From Paucihalobacter ruber (GTDB taxonomy: Bacteria > Bacteroidota > Bacteroidia > Flavobacteriales > Flavobacteriaceae): a DNA stretch of 64,000 nucleotides. Shown one piece after another: positions 35,796-43,645 of the stretch. How positions within the stretch are numbered: position 1 is the first letter of the stretch; each line of letters begins with the position of its first letter. The notes beneath the pieces are model-generated. The model worked only from the letters and a program-made list of their open reading frames with translations, was not told where the DNA came from and made no database searches. The position numbers and the translations under genes are program-made. The stretch spans positions 186,001-250,000 of the forward strand of contig NZ_VHIQ01000002.1 of NCBI RefSeq assembly GCF_006494535.1, read 5' to 3'.

Positions 35796-36467
35796 ATGTA
35801 CGCAGTTGTAGAGATAGCAGGGCAGCAATTTAAAGTTGCAAAAGACCAAAAAGTTTTTGTTCATCGTTTGGCCACAGAAGAAGGAACCTCAGTATCTTTT
35901 GATAATGTTCTTTTAATTGGTAACGGTAGCGAAGTAACTGTTGGCGCCCCGGCTATAGACGGCGCTCAAATAGGAGCTAAAGTCTTAAAACACCTTCAAG
36001 GAAATAAGGTGATAGTATTTAAAAAGAAAAGACGTAAAGGATACCGTGTTAAAAATGGTCACAGACAAGCCTTAACCGAAATCTTAATTGAAAGCATTGT
36101 AGCTTCAGGTGCTACGAAAGCTAAAGCTGAAAAAGCTGCTCCAAAGAAAGAAGCTGCTCCTAAAGTTGAAAAAACTGAAGCACCAAAAGCTGCTAAAAAA
36201 TCTGCTGCTAAAGCTGACGATTTAACAAAAATTGAAGGTGCCGGTCCAAAAGCTGCTGAAGCACTAGTAAACGCCGGACTTGACACTTTTGCTAAAATAG
36301 CAGAAGCTACACCAGAGCAATTGAGTACTGTTTTGACTGAAGCCAGTTCAAGATTGTCTCATATTGTAACTGAAACCTGGCCAAAGCAAGCCGCACTAGC
36401 TGCTGAAGGCAAATGGGATGAATTAAAAGAATTACAAGACAAATTAGACGGTGGCGTTGAAAAATAA
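35796..36467 (+). CDS. rplU: ribosomal protein L21 with C-terminal helix-hairpin-helix extension
   Basis: Residues 1-102 are a normal L21 (MYAVVEIAGQQFKVAKDQK, KKKRRKGYRVKNGHRQ), a 50S subunit protein binding 23S rRNA. The protein continues to 223 residues: an Ala/Lys/Pro-rich linker (about 103-138) and a domain with LTKIEGAGPKAAEALVNAG, the signature of helix-hairpin-helix folds seen in NAD-dependent ligases and DUF4332-like domains. The frame is continuous and the reading of L27 after it is normal, so the extension is genuine. Such extended L21 proteins are known from Bacteroidota; the role of the tail is not known. Confidence 0.96.
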   Translation: MYAVVEIAGQQFKVAKDQKVFVHRLATEEGTSVSFDNVLLIGNGSEVTVGAPAIDGAQIGAKVLKHLQGNKVIVFKKKRRKGYRVKNGHRQALTEILIESIVASGATKAKAEKAAPKKEAAPKVEKTEAPKAAKKSAAKADDLTKIEGAGPKAAEALVNAGLDTFAKIAEATPEQLSTVLTEASSRLSHIVTETWPKQAALAAEGKWDELKELQDKLDGGVEK

Positions 36468-36501
36468 CAACACCAAAGTATAACAATAAAATCTTAAAAC
36501 A

Positions 36502-36762
36502 ATGGCTCATAAAAAAGGAGTTGGTAGTTCTAAAAACGGCAGAGAATCAGAATCGAAACGATTAGGCGTTAAGATTTTTGGTGGACAAGCTGCTGTTGCC
36601 GGAAATATCATTGTAAGACAAAGAGGTAACACGCACCACCCGGGTGATAATGTTTACCAAGGTAAAGATCACACTTTACACGCTCAAGTTGATGGCGTTG
36701 TAAAATTTTCTAAAAAGAAAGATAACAAATCATTTGTGTCTGTAGAGCCTTTTAGCGCTTAA
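36502..36762 (+). CDS. rpmA: ribosomal protein L27
   Basis: 86 residues, start [20 protein letters not shown], and the conserved core [16 protein letters not shown] and [12 protein letters not shown]. It binds near the peptidyl-transferase centre of the 50S subunit. The mature start is direct (MAHKKG), without the cleaved extension seen in Firmicutes. Co-transcribed with rplU 34 bases upstream and ended by the terminator at 36788-36824. Confidence 0.98.
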   Translation: MAHKKGVGSSKNGRESESKRLGVKIFGGQAAVAGNIIVRQRGNTHHPGDNVYQGKDHTLHAQVDGVVKFSKKKDNKSFVSVEPFSA

Positions 36763-36787
36763 CCTTAGTAGAAAAAAATTGAATATT

Positions 36788-36824
36788 ATCCGCTTCCAAA
36801 ATGTTTGGAAGCGGATTTTTTTTT
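36788..36824 (+). terminator. terminator of rplU-rpmA
   Basis: A 13-bp perfect stem ATCCGCTTCCAAA / TTTGGAAGCGGAT with a 3-base loop and eight T residues. Confidence 0.95.
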
Positions 36825-36856
36825 AACTTAGAAGTTCAACTTTAAAACATTATATC

Positions 36857-37435
36857 ATGAAAAGATTCATTATGTACGTGTGTTTATCGAGCACCATTTT
36901 ATTTAACAACTGCCTGGGCTCATTTAGTGCTTTTAACAATTTAAGAGATTGGAACGACGGTTTAACCGATAGTAAATTTTTAGACAATGTGATATTTTGG
37001 GCACTCAACATTGTACCGGTTTACGGCTTATTTTTTATAGGTGATGCTATTATTTTTAATGTTATTGAATTTTGGTCGGGGACTAATCCAATTGCCATGG
37101 AAGAAGGCGATATGGAGAAACAAATGATTGAAAAAGATGGTAACATCTTTGAAATGATTGCCACTAAAAACCGTATTCAGGTAACCGTCGTTGATGGTAA
37201 AGACAAAGGTCAAAAAATGGATCTTATCTACAAGCCTCACGACAAATCCTGGAATGCCGTAAAACAAAATGGCGAAATTATTAAGTTAGCCTCTTTACAA
37301 GATGGTTTAGTTGTAATGCATATGCCAAATGGTGATGAAGTAAAAATGGATATGGATACACCAAGAGAAGAAGGTTTAGCCATTATGAACCAAAACGTAA
37401 TAACCTACAGAGAATGTTTATTGGCCATGCCATAA
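36857..37435 (+). CDS. DUF3332-type exported protein
   Basis: 192 residues. The start MKRFIMYVCLSSTILFNNCLGSFSAFNNLRDWN matches DUF3332 proteins: a signal with a Cys at residue 19 followed by L-G-S-F and a hydrophobic segment (VIFWALNIVPVYGLFFIGDAII). After the segment comes a soluble beta-rich part (NRIQVTVVDGKDKGQKMDL, DGLVVMHMPNGDEVKMD). Probably a membrane-associated lipoprotein. Function unknown. It has its own terminator downstream. Confidence 0.82.
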   Translation: MKRFIMYVCLSSTILFNNCLGSFSAFNNLRDWNDGLTDSKFLDNVIFWALNIVPVYGLFFIGDAIIFNVIEFWSGTNPIAMEEGDMEKQMIEKDGNIFEMIATKNRIQVTVVDGKDKGQKMDLIYKPHDKSWNAVKQNGEIIKLASLQDGLVVMHMPNGDEVKMDMDTPREEGLAIMNQNVITYRECLLAMP

Positions 37436-37458
37436 TTTTGAAATAACAAGAATTATAA

Positions 37459-37494
37459 AATCCTCTTTCAATATTGAAAGGGGATTTTTTTTTA
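37459..37494 (+). terminator. rho-independent terminator of the DUF3332 gene
   Basis: AATCCTCTTTCA / TGAAAGGGGATT stem (one G-U pair) with an ATAT loop, followed by nine T residues. Confidence 0.88.
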
Positions 37495-37542
37495 GGCTTG
37501 GTAATTTGTCAACGGTTTTTTTAGGAGAAAATCATCTCTATT

Positions 37543-37648
37543 TAACCACAAAGGGCACTAAGTTTTACACTAAGGACACCAAGCTTTTTTATAAGGTGTT
37601 GATTTTATCCTTTGTGAACTTTGTGCCTCCTTTGTGGGCTTTGTGTTA
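37543..37648. repeat. imperfect inverted repeat built from CACAAAG units
   Basis: The left arm (37543-37582) reads AACCACAAAGGGCACTAAG and ACACTAAGGACACCAAG; the right arm (37608-37648) is its approximate reverse complement, CTTTGTGAACTTTGTGCC and TCCTTTGTGGGCTTTGTG. It can fold into a long imperfect hairpin between the DUF3332 and MutS-like genes. This resembles dispersed intergenic repeats of Bacteroidota; a related run is at 16914-16935. Confidence 0.65.
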
Positions 37649-37694
37649 AAAATCAGAAAAAGATAGTTGTCTTTTTAACTATAATAAAACTAAC

Positions 37695-39467
37695 CTACTC
37701 CACAATCCCCATTTTCTTTAACAAAAAACTGGCGTTCATGTTTTCGCAAATGCCTTGCTTTAATTTGTAGTCAAAATACAGCTCGTTGTTTTTAATTTCG
37801 GCGTCAAAAAAATAGTTTTTTACTGCGGTTTGGGTGGCTTCAATGTCGCATAAACTTAAATCGTGGGTGGCAATAATGCCTGTGGCCTTAGATTTTACCA
37901 ATCGTTCAATAAATTTTTTTGAACCAATGGCTTTGTCGGTGCTGTTGGTGCCTTTTAATATTTCGTCTAAGATGACGAAATATGGCTCATTTTGTAACTG
38001 GTTCACTATGTATTGTAGTCGTTTTAACTCAGAGAAAAAATACGAGCTATCATCTGTTAAAGAATCCGTGGTGCGCATACTGGTGATGAGTTTTATGGGT
38101 TTGTAGCCTGCATTTTTTGCGCAAACCGGTAAACCCAAATTAGCCGAAACAATGCATAAGCCAACGGTTCTTAAAAAGGTACTTTTACCTGCCATGTTGG
38201 CACCGGTTACTATAAAAAACTGCTGCGATTGAATGGTTACATCGCTGCAAACCCGCTTATCGGCTTTGATTAATGGATGCCCTAGCTCCATAGCTTTTAT
38301 ATTGTTGTCGTTACTATTTATATCTGGGAAAACAAACTCAGGGTGATTAAATGCATAAGTACCAAAGCTATTGTAAGCGTCAAAAAACGCCACCGTTGTG
38401 AACCACTGCGATATATTGGCTTTGTGTTTTACTATCCATTGTTCAATAAGAAAGGATTGCCAGATATCAACTAGGAAAAATCCATTAGCCACAATGGCCC
38501 AGATTAAATTATTGCGGTTGTCTAACCTATCGATTAATTGTGAAAACTGCTTCACCAAACCCGAAGCTTTTTGGTTTTGATTTTGAATATGTTTTTGATG
38601 CTCAAGCAGCCATTCAGATTTAAAGTTGGTACTTTCAATAGTGCCCAACAAAACTGCATAAGATTTAAAGAGCTGTTTAGCCTTTGAACTTTGATAAGAC
38701 AGTACATTCACTTTTTTAATAAAAATCCCTGAAACAAATAACCCAAATAACAACCAGTAGCCTAGATATATTAACGAGAGCGCTTTAAAAATCACTAAAC
38801 TAAAAATCGCTAAAGATGCCATGCTAAAAATTACGGCCAAAGTTCGATGGGTTTTGCTAAACGTACTTCCGTGATGAGATAACCACTTTAGAATCTCATC
38901 CGAATGGCTTTCAGATTCAATAATTTTGGCATTAGCGCTGTAATCTTGTCGCCAATAGGTCATCTCCGATAATTCTTTAATGCCTTCTTGTTTTTTGGGA
39001 ATATCTTCAATGTTGTTAGACAGTAACAAATTGGCCAAGAATTCTTGTCCGTCTTGAGTAGTTGTTCTGTTAATATACTGAAAGAAAGATGCTCTTCCGA
39101 ATAAATCGATATCTAAACTAAAGGCATGCTGTTCTTCTTGAAATGCAAGTCCATTGGGCTGATGGTGATAATTGCCATTAGCTATTTCAATTTCATTTTG
39201 ATTAATGGTAATTAAAGCGCTTAAATAATCCTTACGGTGTTTTAAATTGCTGTGTTTAGACAACAACCATAAAAATACTATCAGACCTAAGACCCCAATG
39301 GTCGAAAAAACATAAGTTTGATTAAAGGTTAAATAAAGCGAAACAACAACTGCCAAAAACCAAACCAGTCTGACGGCACTCAGCAAATTAATCTGCCTTT
39401 TTATATTTTGATACGAGGCACTGTGACTTTTTAAAAGTTGTCGGTATGTTGAAATGGGTGTTCTCAC
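37695..39467 (-). CDS. MutS-like ATPase with membrane helices
   Basis: 590 residues. The C-terminal half is a MutS-type ABC ATPase: Walker A TGANMAGKSTFLRTVG near residue 420, the signature area SYFFSELKRL, Walker B YFVILDEILKGTNS near 500 and the switch His in GIIATHDLSL. The N-terminal part lacks the mismatch-recognition and connector domains of MutS and instead has hydrophobic helices at about 30-66, a pair near 215-245 and one near 320-340. It is therefore probably membrane bound, a MutS-related family known in Bacteroidota but without an assigned function. Not a mismatch repair MutS by architecture. It is alone and leftward. Confidence 0.88.
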   Translation of the reverse strand: MRTPISTYRQLLKSHSASYQNIKRQINLLSAVRLVWFLAVVVSLYLTFNQTYVFSTIGVLGLIVFLWLLSKHSNLKHRKDYLSALITINQNEIEIANGNYHHQPNGLAFQEEQHAFSLDIDLFGRASFFQYINRTTTQDGQEFLANLLLSNNIEDIPKKQEGIKELSEMTYWRQDYSANAKIIESESHSDEILKWLSHHGSTFSKTHRTLAVIFSMASLAIFSLVIFKALSLIYLGYWLLFGLFVSGIFIKKVNVLSYQSSKAKQLFKSYAVLLGTIESTNFKSEWLLEHQKHIQNQNQKASGLVKQFSQLIDRLDNRNNLIWAIVANGFFLVDIWQSFLIEQWIVKHKANISQWFTTVAFFDAYNSFGTYAFNHPEFVFPDINSNDNNIKAMELGHPLIKADKRVCSDVTIQSQQFFIVTGANMAGKSTFLRTVGLCIVSANLGLPVCAKNAGYKPIKLITSMRTTDSLTDDSSYFFSELKRLQYIVNQLQNEPYFVILDEILKGTNSTDKAIGSKKFIERLVKSKATGIIATHDLSLCDIEATQTAVKNYFFDAEIKNNELYFDYKLKQGICENMNASFLLKKMGIVE

Positions 39468-39493
39468 AAGTTGATTTTAGGTGCTTAAAATAA

Positions 39494-39522
39494 AAAATCC
39501 CATTGAAATCATGGGATTTTTA
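39494..39522. terminator. terminator of the sdh operon
   Basis: A 10-bp perfect stem AAAATCCCAT / ATGGGATTTT with loop TGAAATC, between sdhB and the MutS-like gene; the minus-strand copy has a U-tract for sdhB. Confidence 0.85.
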
Positions 39523-39548
39523 TTCAATAATATGCTTAAAACAGCGAA

Positions 39549-40295
39549 TTATCCTTTAAAGCTGGCAGCAAGGTATTCTCTGTTCATTCTGGCGATATTT
39601 TCAAGTGAAATACCTTTTGGGCATTCTACTTCGCAAGCGCCGGTATTGGTGCAGTTACCAAAACCTTCGGCATCCATTTGTTTTACCATATTCATCACAC
39701 GCTCTGTAGCTTCTACTTTCCCTTGAGGCAATAAAGCGTATTGCGATACTTTAGCCGAAACAAACAACATGGCGCTAGAGTTTTTACAACTGGCCACACA
39801 GGCACCACAACCTATACAGGTAGCCGCATCGAAAGCGCGATCGGCATCGTGTTTTTCAATAGGAATAGCGTTGGCATCTATGGTATTGCCAGATGTATTT
39901 ACTGAAATAAATCCGCCGGCTTGCTGAATGCGATCAAATGCTGAACGGTCTACAATTAAATCTTTAATCACCGGAAAAGCCGAAGCTCTCCATGGTTCTA
40001 TATGAATGGTGTCGCCATCTTTAAAGCTTCGCATATGCAATTGACAAACGGTAATTCTGGTATCAGGACCGTGAGCTCTGCCATTTACAAACATAGAGCA
40101 GCTACCGCAAATACCTTCGCGACAATCGTGGTCGAATGCCACTGGTTCTTGTCCTTTTTCAATTAATTCTTGGTTAAGTACGTCTAACATTTCTAAAAAA
40201 GACATATCTGGCGATACCTCTTTTATATCATACGTTACCATTTTTCCTTTTTCGCTAGCGTTTTTTTGGCGCCAGATTTTTAATGTTAAATTCAT
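39549..40295 (-). CDS. sdhB: succinate dehydrogenase/fumarate reductase iron-sulfur subunit
   Basis: 248 residues carrying three Fe-S clusters that conduct electrons from the flavoprotein to menaquinone. [2Fe-2S] ligands C58, C63, C66 (CREGICGSC) and C84; the [4Fe-4S]/[3Fe-4S] motifs [11 protein letters not shown] and the later [14 protein letters not shown]. Peripheral on the cytoplasmic side of the membrane, part of complex II. It lies last in the sdhC-sdhA-x-sdhB cluster, separated from sdhA by an unrelated four-helix-bundle gene, so its expression depends on read-through across the insertion or an unseen promoter. Confidence 0.97.
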   Translation of the reverse strand: MNLTLKIWRQKNASEKGKMVTYDIKEVSPDMSFLEMLDVLNQELIEKGQEPVAFDHDCREGICGSCSMFVNGRAHGPDTRITVCQLHMRSFKDGDTIHIEPWRASAFPVIKDLIVDRSAFDRIQQAGGFISVNTSGNTIDANAIPIEKHDADRAFDAATCIGCGACVASCKNSSAMLFVSAKVSQYALLPQGKVEATERVMNMVKQMDAEGFGNCTNTGACEVECPKGISLENIARMNREYLAASFKG

Positions 40296-40351
40296 AGCTT
40301 TCTTTTTTGATCACTAAGTTATTGATTATTGGTTATTACCAAGATCCGTAA

Positions 40352-40729
40352 CTACGTGTTTTTCTGTTCATTTAAATATTTAATATAACCATTTAAAACT
40401 AAAAGTGTTTTATCGTGATGAATTCTTAATTCAATAAGAATATCGTCGTTGATATATCCTTCATCTGAAGCGGTAATACCATGGTCTAATGTTTCAAACA
40501 AGGAACCTCTGCCAATTCTACAAAACTGAATATTTTCTTGATAATGAAATCTCCCAAATCCTTCGGCAATATTGTTGCCAACAGAACGCGAAGAGTTTCT
40601 AATTTGACTTGTTAAGTTATACTTTTCGTTGTCAGGAAATTTTGCTATAAGTTGTTTGCTTACAAATACTCTGAGTTTACGTGCTTTTTTCCAACACTGC
40701 AAATCTTCAAATGATTTAAAACCTGCCAT
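40352..40729 (-). CDS. four-helix-bundle protein (23S rRNA intervening-sequence family)
   Basis: 125 residues. FEDLQCWKKARKL at the start, YNLTSQIRNSSRSVGNNIAEGFGR in the middle and the following helices are the hallmark of the four-helix-bundle family first found encoded in 23S rRNA intervening sequences; free-standing copies are common in Bacteroidota. Function unknown. The gene sits between sdhA and sdhB in the same orientation, in a place where most flavobacteria have the two genes adjacent. The upstream flank is an 8 x 8 bp repeat and the downstream flank has related GTTATT/AATAAC sequence in the opposite sense. Confidence 0.9.
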   Translation of the reverse strand: MAGFKSFEDLQCWKKARKLRVFVSKQLIAKFPDNEKYNLTSQIRNSSRSVGNNIAEGFGRFHYQENIQFCRIGRGSLFETLDHGITASDEGYINDDILIELRIHHDKTLLVLNGYIKYLNEQKNT

Positions 40730-40764
40730 CTATATTTGTTTTTTAATTATGTTATCTACAAATA

Positions 40765-40828
40765 ACTCAATAACCTTATAACTCAATAACCCAATAACCT
40801 AATAACCTAATAACTCAATAACCCAACA
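40765..40828. repeat. octanucleotide tandem repeat, 8 copies
   Basis: Eight consecutive 8-bp units of consensus ACYYAATA (ACTCAATA, ACCTTATA, ACTCAATA, ACCCAATA, ACCTAATA, ACCTAATA, ACTCAATA, ACCCAACA). It ends one base before the sdhA stop codon (minus strand) and lies upstream of the four-helix-bundle gene. The length is probably variable between strains. Confidence 0.9.
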
Positions 40829-40829
40829 A

Positions 40830-42830
40830 TTACTTATAACTTCTTTCTTTTACTTCAATATTCTCGTAAACCAACGGTTCTTTATGATGCACAGCCTCTC
40901 TTGGCTGTCCTTTGTATTCCCATGCCGATACATACTGAAACTCCGGTCTTCTTAAAGCTTCACCGTTTTCTGTTTGGTGTTCTTCTCTAAAGTGACCACC
41001 ACAGGATTCTTCGCGTTCAAGTGCATCTTTAGCAAACAATTCTCCCAGTTCAAGGAAATCGGCTACTCTGCCTGCCTTGGCTAGTTCTTCGTTGTATTCA
41101 TTTTCAGCACCCGGTATAAAGACATCTTTCCAGAATTCTTCGCGTAACACTTTGATTTCTTCAATGGCTTCGGCGAGTTCTTTTCTGTTTCTGGCCATTC
41201 CGCATTTGTTCCACATAATTTTACCTAATTTTTTGTGGAAGTAGTCTACAGATTTAGAGCCTTTGTTATTAATTAGCTTACTGATGTCGTCTTTAACTTG
41301 CTTTTCGGCAGCATCAAATTCGGGTAAATCGGTTGAGATTTTACCGGTTCTAATATCGTCAGACAAATAATCTCCAATAGTATAAGGCAACACAAAATAA
41401 CCGTCGGCCAAACCTTGCATCAATGCTGAAGCCCCTAAACGGTTGGCACCGTGATCTGAGAAATTGGCTTCACCAATAGCATATAAGCCGGGCACGGTTG
41501 TCATAAGGTTATAATCTACCCACAATCCGCCCATGGCATAGTGTACAGCCGGATAAATCATCATTGGTGTTTCGTATGGGTTTTGGTCTACGATTTTCTC
41601 GTACATCTGGAACAGGTTACCATATTTATTGGCAACTATTTCCTTACCTAATTTTTTAACCAGCGCCATATCATTTTCATCTAAACCTTTAACGTGGGCC
41701 TGTTCTTTACCGTAGCGTACAATGGCTGCTGAGAAATCTAAAAATACCGCTTCGCCTGTTTTATTAACTCCGTAACCGGCATCGCAGCGCTCCTTGGCTG
41801 CTCGTGAAGCGACGTCTCTTGGCACCAGGTTACCAAACGCGGGATATCTTCTTTCTAAATAGTAATCTCTTTTTTCTTCCGGTAAGTCTACCGGTTTTAA
41901 TTTGCCTTCTCTAATAGCCTTGGCGTCTTCCATATTTTTAGGAACCCAAATACGACCATCGTTTCTAAGAGATTCCGACATTAAAGTTAACTTAGACTGA
42001 TGATCGCCTGAAACCGGTATACATGTTGGGTGAATTTGAGTAAAACAAGGATTTGCAAAAAACGCACCGCGTTTGTGTGCTTTCCATGCTGCTGTGACAT
42101 TACTACCCATGGCATAAGTAGATAAATAAAATAAGTTTCCGTAGCCGCCACTTCCTAAAACAACCGCGTGGGCAGAATGACGTTCGATCTCTCCGGTAAC
42201 TAAATTTCTGGCAATAATACCTCGTGCTTTACCATCTACAATGACCACGTCTAACATTTCGTGACGGGCATACATCTTTATTTTACCGCGACCTATTTGA
42301 CGGTTCATTGCTGAATAAGCTCCTAACAACAACTGCTGACCGGTTTGGCCTTTGGCGTAAAAAGTTCTTGATACCAACACACCACCAAACGAACGGTTGT
42401 CTAACAATCCGCCGTATTCTCTGGCAAAAGGAACACCTTGAGCCACACATTGGTCGATAATATTGGTAGATACCTCAGCCAAGCGATGCACGTTGGCCTC
42501 GCGCGAGCGGTAATCACCACCTTTTACGGTATCGTAAAACAAGCGGTAAGTTGAATCGCCATCGCCCTGATAGTTTTTAGCAGCATTAATACCGCCTTGC
42601 GCTGCAATTGAGTGTGCGCGTCTGGCAGAATCCTGAAAACAAAACGCCTTAACGTTATATCCCAATTCTGCAAGTGTTGCAGAAGCCGAACCTCCGGCTA
42701 ATCCGGTACCCACTACAATAATATCTATGTTTCGCTTATTGGCCGGACTTACTAAATTAATATGGCTTTTATGATTGGTCCATTTTTCGGCTAACGGACC
42801 TTCAGGTATTTTAGAATCTAATATAGACAT
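40830..42830 (-). CDS. sdhA: succinate dehydrogenase/fumarate reductase flavoprotein subunit
   Basis: 666 residues; oxidises succinate to fumarate (or the reverse) with covalent FAD. FAD fold GTGLAGGSA at 41-49, the FAD-linking histidine H73 in [13 protein letters not shown], and the substrate/active-site motif [10 protein letters not shown] plus [13 protein letters not shown] near the C-terminal half. Length fits the Bacteroidota/B-type enzymes that pair with a single membrane subunit (SdhC). The gene is 12 bases from sdhC and its stop codon touches the octanucleotide repeat. Identification is certain. Confidence 0.98.
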   Translation of the reverse strand: MSILDSKIPEGPLAEKWTNHKSHINLVSPANKRNIDIIVVGTGLAGGSASATLAELGYNVKAFCFQDSARRAHSIAAQGGINAAKNYQGDGDSTYRLFYDTVKGGDYRSREANVHRLAEVSTNIIDQCVAQGVPFAREYGGLLDNRSFGGVLVSRTFYAKGQTGQQLLLGAYSAMNRQIGRGKIKMYARHEMLDVVIVDGKARGIIARNLVTGEIERHSAHAVVLGSGGYGNLFYLSTYAMGSNVTAAWKAHKRGAFFANPCFTQIHPTCIPVSGDHQSKLTLMSESLRNDGRIWVPKNMEDAKAIREGKLKPVDLPEEKRDYYLERRYPAFGNLVPRDVASRAAKERCDAGYGVNKTGEAVFLDFSAAIVRYGKEQAHVKGLDENDMALVKKLGKEIVANKYGNLFQMYEKIVDQNPYETPMMIYPAVHYAMGGLWVDYNLMTTVPGLYAIGEANFSDHGANRLGASALMQGLADGYFVLPYTIGDYLSDDIRTGKISTDLPEFDAAEKQVKDDISKLINNKGSKSVDYFHKKLGKIMWNKCGMARNRKELAEAIEEIKVLREEFWKDVFIPGAENEYNEELAKAGRVADFLELGELFAKDALEREESCGGHFREEHQTENGEALRRPEFQYVSAWEYKGQPREAVHHKEPLVYENIEVKERSYK

Positions 42831-42842
42831 AGCAACAATTTT

Positions 42843-43520
42843 TTAATGATTAAAATGGTGAAATAAGGCTATAAAAACAAAACCCAGCGGTATACCAATG
42901 GCATAAACCTTACCAAAACCCTTTAAGCTTCTAGTATATTTATTATTAGCCCCAACCGATTGGAAGGCCGAATTAAATCCATGCAATAAATGCATTGATA
43001 GCAGGATAAATGCAAGGCTGTAGGCCGCAGTTCTTACCGGACTTTCAAATTTATGAACCAATTCTTCGTAGTAGCGATAGCCTTCACCTTCGGCTAAAAC
43101 GCCGCTCATATCACCTTGAATATATTTGGTGTTGATTTCCGGAATCCAGAAATCTATAAAGTGTAAAACCATAAACGCTAAGATCACGACACCGCTTAAC
43201 AACATATTTCTTGAAAACCAAGTTGAATTATCATTGCCGCTATTAACAGCATACTTAACCGGTCTGGCTTTGTTGTTTTTGTATTCCAACACAAAACCCA
43301 TCACAAAGTGAAATATGACGCCAAAAATTAATACCGGCTGCAGCACAAATTGAACCAACGGATTGGTTCCCATAAAATGAGAAATTTCATTAAATTTCTC
43401 TGCGCTAAAGGTTGAAGTAATGTTGATAGCGAAGTGTTGAAGTAAGAATATCATAAGGAAGAAAGCCGAAAGTGCCATAGCAAACTTTCTACCAACCGAA
43501 GAATTTAAAATTCCGCTCAT
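42843..43520 (-). CDS. sdhC: succinate dehydrogenase cytochrome b subunit
   Basis: Membrane anchor of complex II. From the ATG at 43520 (MSGILNSSVGRKFAMALSA) it has five membrane helices and histidines in LLQHFAIN, HFVMGFVLEY, MVLHFIDF and MHLLHGFN positions that can ligate two haems b, as in B-type (Wolinella/Bacteroidetes) fumarate reductase SdhC. A longer frame to 43580 would cross the promoter and is rejected. First gene of the operon; it reads into sdhA 12 bases later. Confidence 0.95.
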   Translation of the reverse strand: MSGILNSSVGRKFAMALSAFFLMIFLLQHFAINITSTFSAEKFNEISHFMGTNPLVQFVLQPVLIFGVIFHFVMGFVLEYKNNKARPVKYAVNSGNDNSTWFSRNMLLSGVVILAFMVLHFIDFWIPEINTKYIQGDMSGVLAEGEGYRYYEELVHKFESPVRTAAYSLAFILLSMHLLHGFNSAFQSVGANNKYTRSLKGFGKVYAIGIPLGFVFIALFHHFNH

Positions 43521-43544
43521 TTCTAATTTTTTAAATTTATAGCA

Positions 43545-43575
43545 CAAAGATACATTGCAAACTATTTGTTTACAA
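43545..43575 (-). promoter_or_regulatory. promoter of the sdh operon (TTG-N20-TATCTTTG)
   Basis: On the minus strand TTG (43575-43573) and TATCTTTG (43552-43545) are separated by 20 bases, matching the Bacteroidota -33/-7 consensus. The leader to the sdhC ATG at 43520 would be about 18 bases, which supports that start. Confidence 0.7.
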
Positions 43576-43645
43576 CACATGGCTATTTTTCTTATTTATT
43601 TATAATTGATAAAAACAATGCACTGATGTAGTTTTGTATTTAGCA

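Noticed and set aside
40352-40729. A 23S rRNA fragment around the IVS-type gene
   Set aside because: No rRNA sequence flanks it; the neighbours are sdhA and sdhB.
43521-43580. Longer SdhC N-terminus
   Set aside because: Would cross the sdh promoter; MSGILNSSVGRKFA is the usual SdhC start.
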